From positions 124,001 to 188,000 of the forward strand of contig NZ_MTQP01000054.1 of the NCBI RefSeq assembly GCF_001984175.1: 64,000 bases of DNA. The letters run 5' to 3'. This stretch comes from Saccharothrix sp. ALI-22-I (GTDB lineage: Bacteria > Actinomycetota > Actinomycetes > Mycobacteriales > Pseudonocardiaceae). The notes beneath the pieces were generated by a model. The model saw nothing but the letters and a program-made list of their open reading frames with translations. It was not told the DNA's origin and did no database searches. The position numbers and the translations under genes were made by a program. Shown here piece by piece: positions 39,301 to 46,113 of the stretch (the first letter of the stretch is position 1; each line of letters begins with the position of its first letter).

Positions 39301-40079
39301 GCGTCGAGGTCGGTCCGCAGCGTCACGTCGCTGACGTAGGTCGCGGGCGTCGAGTGCAGGCGGACCGAGCGGAAGATGCCCGAGTACCGGTACTGGTCGA
39401 CGTCCTCCAGGTACGCGCCCGCGCTCCAGCGGTGCACCTGCACGGCGACGCGGTTCCTGCCGGGCCGCAGGGCCGCCGAGATGTCGAACTCGGCCGGGGT
39501 GTAGCCGCCCTGGTCGTAGCCGATGTACTCACCGTTGACCCAGACGAAGTAGCCGGAGGTGACGCCTTCGAAGCGGAGGAACGTGCTGCGCTTCGTCCAG
39601 TCGGCGGGCAGGTCGAAGTCCCGCGTGTAGGCGCCGGTCGGGTTGACGTCGCGCGGCACGCGGGGCGGGTCGTCCGGCTGGATCTCGGTGGCGATGTTGC
39701 GGAAGATCGGGTGGTCCAGGCCGTCGGTCTGCCAGGTGTGCGGCACCGAGACCTCACGCCACGACGACGTGTCGTAGCCGTCGGCGTGGAAGTCCGCGGG
39801 GACCTCCTCCGGCCGCTTGGCCATCGCGATCCGCCACTTGCCGTCCAACGACTGCGTGTACGGGGAGCGCTCGTCGCGGCGGACCGCCGAGTCGACGTCG
39901 GCGTACGGGCGGAGGTAGGCGTGCGCCGGCTCTTGGCCTTCGGCGACTTTGCCCGGATCTTCGAGGTAGGAGTAGAGATCGCCTGGTGGTGCGGCGGCCG
40001 AAGCCGCGCCGGTACCGACACTGACGACCGAAGCACTCAGAACGAACAACACCGTCGCTAGAGCGCGCAGGGGCGGCAT
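36321..40079 (-). CDS. Secreted GH2 beta-galactosidase with LamG-like insert
   Basis: 1252 residues. GGAGG precedes the ATG; a Sec signal peptide ends near residue 30 (ASAAAPPG). GH2 jelly-roll and Ig-like domains (about 60-365) lead to the barrel with proton donor Glu 488 in WDTGNEAGLGAHH and nucleophile Glu 553 in FGEYAHAMGN. A LamG/concanavalin-type insert (about 620-795) splits the barrel region, then the Bgal_small C-terminal domain follows. It would cleave terminal galactose from plant polysaccharides outside the cell, the LamG part helping to bind them. A LacI-type operator lies about 200 bases upstream (40282) and a terminator follows. Confidence 0.93.
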   Translation of the reverse strand: MPPLRALATVLFVLSASVVSVGTGAASAAAPPGDLYSYLEDPGKVAEGQEPAHAYLRPYADVDSAVRRDERSPYTQSLDGKWRIAMAKRPEEVPADFHADGYDTSSWREVSVPHTWQTDGLDHPIFRNIATEIQPDDPPRVPRDVNPTGAYTRDFDLPADWTKRSTFLRFEGVTSGYFVWVNGEYIGYDQGGYTPAEFDISAALRPGRNRVAVQVHRWSAGAYLEDVDQYRYSGIFRSVRLHSTPATYVSDVTLRTDLDATYTDATLSAAVEVGHKSGGTTGTHRVTASLRNARGTQIGTVTQDVEVTDQGGQVQLTLPVRNPAKWTDETPNLHTVVFTLTGPDGRTTHITSETTGFREIEIRDKQLLINGKRTLFKGVNRAETDPDHGRHVPREAQERDVALMEQLNVNAVRTSHYPSDPYFYELADRHGLWIADEVDIETHNHENCNNWCQANQPEWKPAFMDRLIGMVERDKNHPSVFMWDTGNEAGLGAHHYAMADWLVANEPTRPKYHQSNNPDGDAPFADVWGPRYPSPEKFEQQAKNTTKPLIFGEYAHAMGNSLGNFREFWDTIRANPATQGGFIWDWAEASIRQKVRILPDSSGNNISAHLSGAPELVDGHRGKALFMSGLDDFVEVYRDRKLDITGKTLTLDAWVKPAKWSGDFRIVGKGDHQYAMKMKTETQLEFFIHSGTWQAVQATVPSDFYGNWHRVSGTYDGTALRLYIDGREVASKPFTGAIDSSSAEVNIGRDFETSWSDPSRVGRMAHGAVDDVRIYDRTLTPAELNAAEPVGGAVLALDFDRVEERGTHLSYGSSLSGLDGLISPDRDAQPETAQMAWAHQPLRFTYADGVLSVLNERQFSGTDGLRLRWKITEGSRVVTRGEQPLRVAANSTGTIPVPVPANPADRERFLTVEAVTTWGQPMLPAWHVLAHDQFSLGGTKVPGLDRAPKGGSAAISSDTDAAVTAEAEGVSYTVDKKTGTLSSVKVRDRELLSSGPKLDAWRAPISNETFKWGRAEGEDWRRVGLDRLATTVTDVRVEPADAGVRVVVDSRVAAPDVTTAWFDQTMTYTVERGGVLRLGHKVTPQGAMRTLPYLPRIGVSLALPDSYDRFAWYGREAESYVDRKDGTPIGVHSSTVDEQYVDYYRPQDYGNHTDSRWALLTDGRTGGLLVAGAKDVSVTPYDDLDRAAYPFQLQRNNGWITLHASHAVTGVGDTPNPVRQRSQVRPDTTYEYTLSLRPLTAQEARSGMPAGG

Positions 40080-40281
40080 GCTGAACCTCCATGTTCAACC
40101 AGAACCACACAAGATTGATCAGAAGTCAGCGGCCCGTCAAGGTGCATTCGGGTTTCCGGACCGGTCACAGATCGTCGCCAAGCAGACGATGAGCAGGCAG
40201 AACATGCCACGACGGACACCGCGAAGCGCCCGTCGACCGGAAGCGTCGAACGGGCGCGCGATGTTTAATTTTGTTGAATCG

Positions 40282-40295
40282 GGAAAGCGCTTTCC
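40282..40295. promoter_or_regulatory. LacI-family operator upstream of the GH2 beta-galactosidase
   Basis: GGAAAGC/GCTTTCC is a perfect 14-bp palindrome with the central CG of LacI/CcpA-type sites. On the minus strand it directly follows a -35-like TTGACG (40300-40295), so a bound repressor would sit within the promoter spacer of the gene starting at 40079. Confidence 0.7.
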
Positions 40296-40364
40296 GTCAA
40301 CTTACGAGCCCGATCGCCGTGCTGTCAATTCCGGCGATCGGAGCTCGGCGACAGGGCGGGTGGT

Positions 40365-41096
40365 TCACGAACCGCCGGCGGCCGACCGCGACCGGCGGTC
40401 CGGCGGCGGCGGGTCCACCAGCACGTTGATCACCGTCTTGAGGCGTTGCGCCGGGCCGCGCGGCGGCGGTGCGGCGACACGTTGCCGCAGCACGGACAGG
40501 CCGTCGCCGTCCAACTCGGCGAACCCCGCGGCTCGACCGCTCATCGCCAACACCAGCGGCTCGGCGGCGCCGCGCACCACCGGTCCGGTGCCGTGCGACC
40601 AGCCCGTGTCGACCGCCTCCAGCCGCAGGTTCGCCAGCCGCCCACCCATCGCGTAGCCGGGTGACGGCTTGGCGGCGAGGTGCTGGAACGCGACCCACAG
40701 CCGGTCCTCCGGCATGGCCCGCTCGATCCCGAGCGGCACGCGCACGTCGTAGTCGTGCAGCAGGATGTCGGCCAACACCGGGTCGTAGCCGGACCGCGGG
40801 ATGCTGACCTTCGACTTCGCCCACCGCCGCATCCGGTCGGTGACGTCCGAAGTGGGCATCCGGGCGGCGTGTGCGGTCAGCACCCGGTTCAACCGGTCGA
40901 AGTCGGCCGCCATGGTGCCGATGCCCCAGTACAGCTTCAACCGGCCGAACCTGAGGTAGGTGATCAGGTGGGCGCCGACGTCGTGCACGGTCCACCCCTC
41001 GGACAGGCTGGGTGTGGCCAGTTGCCGCGCGTCCAAGCCGTCGAGGAGGTCCGCCATCCGCAGCCGTTCGCCGACGATCATGTCGTGGACCTTCAT
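40365..41096 (-). CDS. DinB/mycothiol-dependent maleylpyruvate-isomerase-fold protein
   Basis: 243 residues. The N-terminal four-helix DinB-like domain has the metal-binding histidines in WTVHDVGAHLITYLRFG and LLHDYDVRVPLG, and the C-terminal part resembles the SCP2-like/MDMPI_C region. Members bind Zn or Ni and use mycothiol, the thiol of actinobacteria, for isomerisation or thiol transfer. The specific substrate is unknown. It is monocistronic; its upstream region (41097-41507) is shared with the GH2 gene on the other strand. Confidence 0.85.
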   Translation of the reverse strand: MKVHDMIVGERLRMADLLDGLDARQLATPSLSEGWTVHDVGAHLITYLRFGRLKLYWGIGTMAADFDRLNRVLTAHAARMPTSDVTDRMRRWAKSKVSIPRSGYDPVLADILLHDYDVRVPLGIERAMPEDRLWVAFQHLAAKPSPGYAMGGRLANLRLEAVDTGWSHGTGPVVRGAAEPLVLAMSGRAAGFAELDGDGLSVLRQRVAAPPPRGPAQRLKTVINVLVDPPPPDRRSRSAAGGS

Positions 41097-41325
41097 CCGC
41101 CCACGCTAGGCACCGCCGGCCACCTCGGACTTCTCGCCGCGTGCGGACTTCGGCGACGCGGCGGGGTGGGCGGCCTCTTGGCGACTGGCGATGTGGTGGT
41201 CATCGCTTCTCGCTTTCGACGATGGCCATCGCCTCGTGCGGGTCACGGCGTGACCGGCACCGACCATCGTTCCCGCGGACTGGGGGAAGTCTTCTCGGAG
41301 GATGCTCGACCGAGAATCGAACCCG

Positions 41326-41338
41326 GACATCGGATGAC
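41326..41338 (+). repeat. Copy 1 of a 13-bp direct repeat upstream of the GH2-CE12 unit
   Basis: GACATCGGATGAC, identical to 41443-41455, 117 bp apart. The core CATC-G-GATG is an odd-length palindrome of the sort bound by GntR- or LacI-type sugar regulators. Together the two copies bracket the promoter candidate at 41405. Confidence 0.55.
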
Positions 41339-41404
41339 AGGCGTTCCGCCGTTCACACCGCCATCCATCTGAGACGTGAAGTCGTGTCACACCAACCTGT
41401 TCTC

Positions 41405-41430
41405 TTGACCACTGCGTTACGTTCCAATAA
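41405..41430 (+). promoter_or_regulatory. Candidate promoter of the GH2-CE12 unit
   Basis: TTGACC at 41405-41410 with an AT-rich CAATAA patch 15 bases later; weak -10, but it lies between the two copies of the 13-bp repeat. The rest of 41097-41507 holds no gene I can support. Confidence 0.3.
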
Positions 41431-41442
41431 GGGCGCAGCCCA

Positions 41443-41455
41443 GACATCGGATGAC
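41443..41455 (+). repeat. Copy 2 of the 13-bp direct repeat
   Basis: Identical to 41326-41338; located just downstream of the predicted transcription start and 53 bases before the TTG at 41508, a typical repressor position. Confidence 0.55.
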
Positions 41456-41507
41456 CCGGGCGTGCGGAGGCCTCACCACCGAGCCGCCCACCGGCTAGGA
41501 GGTCCAC

Positions 41508-44312
41508 TTGGAGCTCAACCGGCGCAACTTCCTGGAGTTGGGCGCGGCAGGATTGGGGGTGGCCGGGTTGTCGACGATCGGCGTCACGGCGGCGAACGCG
41601 GCGCCGGCGGGTCCCGGCACCGAAGTGGTGGTGCTGACCGGCACCGACGCGGACCACACGGTGGACTGGGACTTCCAGGTCACCGAAGGGCGCAACAGCG
41701 GCGTGTGGAGCACGATTCCGACGCCGTCGAACTGGGAGTGCCACGGTTTCGGCACCTACCAGTGGGGATGGAACCTCCGGCCCGCGGAGAAGGGCCTGTA
41801 CCGGCGCGGCTTCACCGCACCGGCGACGTGGACCGGCAAGCGCGTCTTCGTGGTCTTCGAAGGCTCGATGACCGACACCGAGGTGCGCGTCAACGGCACC
41901 CTCGCCGGTCCGATCCACCAGGGCGGGTTCTACCGCTTCCGGTACGACATCACGTCGTTGCTGCGGCTGGGGCAGGAGAACCTGCTGGAGGTCACCGTCA
42001 GCCGGGACTCCACCGACGACTCGGTCAACAACGCCGAGCGCCGGGGCGACTACTGGAACTTCAGCGGCATCTACCGACCCGTGTCGATCCAGGCGTTCCC
42101 CGCCGCCCGGATCGACCGGATCGCGATCGATGCCGAGGCCGACGGCTCGTTCCGGGCGGACGTGCACCTCGACGGCGTCACGGCGGCAGGCCGGGTGGTC
42201 GGGCAGCTCAAGCGTCTCGACGGCACCAATGTGGGGGCCCCGTTCTCATCACCGGTCGCGCCCGGCACGTCGGTGGCGACGCTGTCCACGTCCGTGGCCT
42301 CCCCGCGGACGTGGACAGCGGAGACGCCACACCTGTACCGGGTGGACGTTCAGCTCACCGACGCCTCCGGCACACCGCTGCACGCCGTCACCGAACGGTT
42401 CGGCTTTCGCACGATCGAGGTACGCGCGGGTGACGGTGTCTACGTCAATGGTGTGAAGGTGATCCTCAAAGGGACGAACCGACACACGTTCTGGCCCACT
42501 CTCGGGCGAGCGTCGAGCCCGCGTCTGGCCCGGATGGACATCCTCCTGATGAAGGAGATGAACAACAACGCCGTCCGGATGTCCCATTACCCGCCGGACA
42601 CGTTCTTCCTCGACCTGTGCGACGAACTCGGCCTCTACGTCATCGACGAGCTGGGCGGCTGGCAGAAGAAGTACGATGAGGGCGTCGGGGCGCCGCTGCT
42701 GGCGTCGATGGTGACGCGCGACGTCAACCACCCGTCGATCCTGATGTGGGCCAACGGCAACGAAGGCGGCTGGAACACCGCCCTGGACGACGACTACGCC
42801 CGCTACGACGTCCAACGACGTCCGGTGATCCACCCGTGGGACACCTTCGGCGGCATCAACACCGACCACTACGAGAACTACGACAGCACTCGGGCCATCC
42901 TCGAAGCGTCGAACATCTTCATGTCCACCGAGTTCCTGCACGCCCTCTACGACGGCGGCGGGGGCGCGGGCCTGAACGACTACTGGAACCTGATGGGCTC
43001 CGGACCGCGTCGGGCGGGCGGGTTCATCTGGGCGTTCGTGGACGAAGGGCTCGTCCGGGACGACCGGGGCGGCGCCATCGACACCACCGGCAACAACGCG
43101 CCGGACGGCGTCCTCGGCCCGTTCCGGGAGAAGGAAGCCAGCTTCTACACGATCCGGGACATCTGGTCACCGGTCCAGCTGGCCGACCCCGACTACTACG
43201 CCACCGCGTTCCCGACGGACTTCGACGGCACGGTCGGCGTGGTCAACCGGTACGACTTCACCAACCTGCGCGGCTGCCGCTTCACGTGGCAACTGGTCAA
43301 GCACCCCTCCCCCGGCGCCACGAGCACCGATCCGACGGTGATCAAGCACGGTGACGTGGCCGGTCCGGACCTCGCGCCCGGCGGCACGGGCAAGGTCGCG
43401 CTCGGACTGCCGAGCGGCTGGCGCAACGCCGACGCGCTGCGGGTCACCGCGAACGACCCCGACGGCAAGGCGCTCTGGACCTGGGTCTGGCGGATCAAGA
43501 AGGCGGCCGACTTCGCCAAACGCCTGGTGACGCCCACGTCCGGCGCCGTCCAGGTCGCGGAGGACGCGGGCAGCGTGACCATGTCCGCGCGCGGCACCGC
43601 GATCACCATCGACAAGACCACCGGCAGGCTGGCCCGCGTCACTGTGCATGGGACCGCCATGTCGCTCACCAACGGTCCGGCTCCGGCTGCGGGCGAGGCC
43701 CGGTTGACCGGCCTCACCCACGCCCGTGACGGCCGGTCGCACGTCGTGCAGGCCACGTACAGCGGCGATCTCGACTCGGTCCGGTGGCGTCTGGACCCGA
43801 ACGGGTGGCTGCGCCTCGACTACCGCTACCACCGCACGGGTGAACACGACTTCCTCGGCGTCAGCCTGGACTACCCGGAGGACAAGGCGCTCGGCCTGAC
43901 CTGGCTGGGCGACGGGCCGTACCGGGTCTGGAAGAACCGGCTGCGGGGCGTGCGGCACGGCGTGTGGTCCAAGGAGCGCAACACCACCGCCACCGGTGCG
44001 ACCGGCTGGGAGTACCCCGAGTTCAAGGGCTACCACGCCAACACCTACTGGGCGGCGCTGCGCACGACCGAGGGCACGATCACCCTGGTCTCAGAACAGG
44101 AGAACCTCTTCCTGCGCCTGTTCACCCCGGACGTCGGCGAGGACCCGCGATTCGCCACGGCCCCGTTCCCGACGGGCGGCATCTCGCTGCTGGACGGGAT
44201 TCCGGCCATGGGCAACAAGTTCCACGCCGCCGAGACGTTGGGACCGGAGGGCCGGAAGAACGTGGCCACCGGCGAGTACGGCCGCACTGTGCACTTCCGG
44301 TTCAGCGGATGA
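41508..44312 (+). CDS. Tat-exported GH2-family glycoside hydrolase
   Basis: 934 residues from a TTG with AGGAGGT six bases upstream. The N-terminus NRRNFLELGAAGLGVAG is a Tat signal. The sugar-binding domain, Ig-like domain and TIM barrel of GH2 follow: acid/base Glu 419 in WANGNEGGWN, nucleophile Glu 475 in FMSTEFLHAL. The barrel is followed by about 450 residues including a Bgal_small-like region. The family has beta-galactosidase, beta-glucuronidase and related activities; the uncommon motif sequence prevents a firm choice. It is followed by the CE12-like gene 29 bases later, so pectin or rhamnogalacturonan side chains are the likely target. Confidence 0.87.
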   Translation: MELNRRNFLELGAAGLGVAGLSTIGVTAANAAPAGPGTEVVVLTGTDADHTVDWDFQVTEGRNSGVWSTIPTPSNWECHGFGTYQWGWNLRPAEKGLYRRGFTAPATWTGKRVFVVFEGSMTDTEVRVNGTLAGPIHQGGFYRFRYDITSLLRLGQENLLEVTVSRDSTDDSVNNAERRGDYWNFSGIYRPVSIQAFPAARIDRIAIDAEADGSFRADVHLDGVTAAGRVVGQLKRLDGTNVGAPFSSPVAPGTSVATLSTSVASPRTWTAETPHLYRVDVQLTDASGTPLHAVTERFGFRTIEVRAGDGVYVNGVKVILKGTNRHTFWPTLGRASSPRLARMDILLMKEMNNNAVRMSHYPPDTFFLDLCDELGLYVIDELGGWQKKYDEGVGAPLLASMVTRDVNHPSILMWANGNEGGWNTALDDDYARYDVQRRPVIHPWDTFGGINTDHYENYDSTRAILEASNIFMSTEFLHALYDGGGGAGLNDYWNLMGSGPRRAGGFIWAFVDEGLVRDDRGGAIDTTGNNAPDGVLGPFREKEASFYTIRDIWSPVQLADPDYYATAFPTDFDGTVGVVNRYDFTNLRGCRFTWQLVKHPSPGATSTDPTVIKHGDVAGPDLAPGGTGKVALGLPSGWRNADALRVTANDPDGKALWTWVWRIKKAADFAKRLVTPTSGAVQVAEDAGSVTMSARGTAITIDKTTGRLARVTVHGTAMSLTNGPAPAAGEARLTGLTHARDGRSHVVQATYSGDLDSVRWRLDPNGWLRLDYRYHRTGEHDFLGVSLDYPEDKALGLTWLGDGPYRVWKNRLRGVRHGVWSKERNTTATGATGWEYPEFKGYHANTYWAALRTTEGTITLVSEQENLFLRLFTPDVGEDPRFATAPFPTGGISLLDGIPAMGNKFHAAETLGPEGRKNVATGEYGRTVHFRFSG

Positions 44313-44341
44313 ATGCCCGTCAGCGCCTGACAGGAGACACC

Positions 44342-45427
44342 ATGCGTCGGCTAGTGCGAACCTGCGCCGCGATCGCCGTGGCGGCAGGGGTGATGGCTTC
44401 CCCAGCGTGGATCGGCACAGCTTGGGCAGGGGCGGGCGCGGCGGCGGTACCCGATCCGGCGTTGCGTGCCAAGTGCACGGGCACCGCGCCCATCACCTGC
44501 CACTACGACCTCGCGCCCGGCCACTACGAGGTCACCGTGGTGCTCGGTGACGCCACCACGGCCGGTGTCACCGAGGTGCAGGGTGAGGCCCGGCGCGTGC
44601 TGCTGGCCCCGGTCACCACGGCCGCCGGTCAGCTCACGCGGCGCAGTTTCACCGTGAACGTCCGCGAGCCGGAGGGTCAGCCCACCGGCCAGGGCGGCAC
44701 CGGCACGCCCGGCCTCGACCTGGTGTTCACCGGCTCCGCACCTCGGCTCAACGGGATCGGCATCGCACGGGCCGCCGCACCGGCCGTGCTGTACCTGGCG
44801 GGTGACTCCACGGTGTGCGACCAGCCCGTCGCCCCGTACTCGGGCTGGGGTCAGGCGCTGCCCCGGTACTTCCGGGAAGGGCTGTCGGTCGCGAACTACG
44901 GCGACTCCGGTGAGAGCGCGGGCAGCTTCCTGTCCCACAGCGCCCTGTTCCCGACCATGCGCCCGCTGATCAAGCGCGGTGACGTGGTGCTGATCCAGTT
45001 CGGGCACAACGACAAGACCACCACCGCCGAGACGTTCACCGCCAACCTCACCACCCTGGTGGACGGTGTGCGGGCACGCGGCGGCACACCGGTCCTGGTC
45101 ACCCCGCCGGTCCGCAGGCTGTTCGACGGCAACGGCCTGCTGACACCCACCGCCCTGCACGTCAACAGCGTCGGCGTGGACCTGCCCGCGCGGATGCGGA
45201 GCCTGGCGACGAGCCGCCGCGTGCCGTTGATCGACCTCACGGCCAAGAGCAAGGCCCTGGTCGAGAACCTCGGCCCGACCGCGTCGCAACGCCTCTTCCT
45301 GACCGCGGCGAACGACGGCGTCACCGACAACACGCACTTCTCGATGGCCGGCGCGTTCGAGATGTCCGCGCTGGTGCTCCAGGGCATGCGCGAACGGAAC
45401 CTGCCGGTGCTCGGCTACCTGCGCTGA
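44342..45427 (+). CDS. Secreted SGNH/GDSL esterase, rhamnogalacturonan acetylesterase-like (CE12)
   Basis: 361 residues from the ATG at 44342 with CAGGAG upstream. A signal peptide ends near AWAGAGA. Residues about 40-140 form a beta-rich CE12 accessory domain; the SGNH core has YLAGDSTVCD (Ser 156), NYGDSGESA, FGHNDKT and the late DNTHFSMAGA with the catalytic Asp and His. CE12 enzymes remove acetyl groups from rhamnogalacturonan I. The gene forms a unit with the GH2 gene, so both should act on the same polymer outside the cell. Confidence 0.88.
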   Translation: MRRLVRTCAAIAVAAGVMASPAWIGTAWAGAGAAAVPDPALRAKCTGTAPITCHYDLAPGHYEVTVVLGDATTAGVTEVQGEARRVLLAPVTTAAGQLTRRSFTVNVREPEGQPTGQGGTGTPGLDLVFTGSAPRLNGIGIARAAAPAVLYLAGDSTVCDQPVAPYSGWGQALPRYFREGLSVANYGDSGESAGSFLSHSALFPTMRPLIKRGDVVLIQFGHNDKTTTAETFTANLTTLVDGVRARGGTPVLVTPPVRRLFDGNGLLTPTALHVNSVGVDLPARMRSLATSRRVPLIDLTAKSKALVENLGPTASQRLFLTAANDGVTDNTHFSMAGAFEMSALVLQGMRERNLPVLGYLR

Positions 45428-45436
45428 CCAGGCCGG

Positions 45437-46099
45437 TCAGGCGTTGGACGGCAGGGGTGGGTGCGTCTTGGCCCACACCTGCCGCAGCACGTCCAGCAGG
45501 GTTTCGGTCTCCTGGGCGCCCGAGACGGCGTACTGGCCGTCGACCACGATGAACGGCACCCCGCGGGCGCCGAGGCGCTGAGCCTGGCGCGTCTCGTCCT
45601 CGACCTGCTCCCGGAACCGGCGGTCTTCGAGCGCCTGCCGGGTCTCGTCGCGGTCCAAGCCCAGTTCGGCGGCCAGGTCGAGCAGCCCGTCGATCTCGAA
45701 GATCGGGTGGGCCGCGCCGAAGTACGCGCGGAACATCCGGTGCCACGCCTCCGTGTGCTTGCCCTGCTCGGTGGCGTAGGCCAGGAACTCGTGCGCCAAC
45801 GCGGTGTTCCCGACCGTGTTGTCCGCCACGATGTACGGCGTCAGCCCGTCGATCTCGGCCAACTGCCGCACCCGACCCGTCGCCGCGTCGACCTGGGCGT
45901 CGTCCATGCCGTGCTTGGTCTTCAACATCTGCCGCGCGGTCATCGCGGGCCCGCTGGGCAGCGTGGGGTCCAGCGGGAACGAGCGGTGGACCACCTCGAC
46001 GTCGTCGCCGTGCTCGAACTGCTCCACGGCCCGGTCGAGGCGGTGGTTGCCCAGGCCGCACCAGGGGCAGAGGATGTCGGACCAGATCTCCACCCGCAC
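45437..46099 (-). CDS. DsbA/FrnE-family thioredoxin-fold protein
   Basis: 220 residues from the GTG at 46099, preceded by GTGGAGG; the ATG at 46117 overlaps the upstream stop codon and is an alternative. The active site CPWC lies in IWSDILCPWCGLGNHRL, and ARGVPFIVVDGQYAVSGAQ carries the cis-Pro loop. Proteins of this group are cytoplasmic disulfide isomerases or 2-hydroxychromene-carboxylate-isomerase relatives. It follows the SARP gene on the same strand and may be read from its mRNA. Confidence 0.9.
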   Translation of the reverse strand: MRVEIWSDILCPWCGLGNHRLDRAVEQFEHGDDVEVVHRSFPLDPTLPSGPAMTARQMLKTKHGMDDAQVDAATGRVRQLAEIDGLTPYIVADNTVGNTALAHEFLAYATEQGKHTEAWHRMFRAYFGAAHPIFEIDGLLDLAAELGLDRDETRQALEDRRFREQVEDETRQAQRLGARGVPFIVVDGQYAVSGAQETETLLDVLRQVWAKTHPPLPSNA

Positions 46100-46113
46100 G
46101 GTGAACCTCCACT

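Noticed and set aside
37287-40061. 924-codon plus-strand frame opposite the GH2 gene
   Set aside because: It contains no domain pattern, while the minus-strand gene has a signal peptide and both GH2 catalytic glutamates.
41295-41325. tRNA-like T-arm on the minus strand (CCGGGTTCGATTCTCGG)
   Set aside because: The 5-bp T-stem and loop look right, but no acceptor, D or anticodon arm can be folded around it, so no tRNA gene is called.
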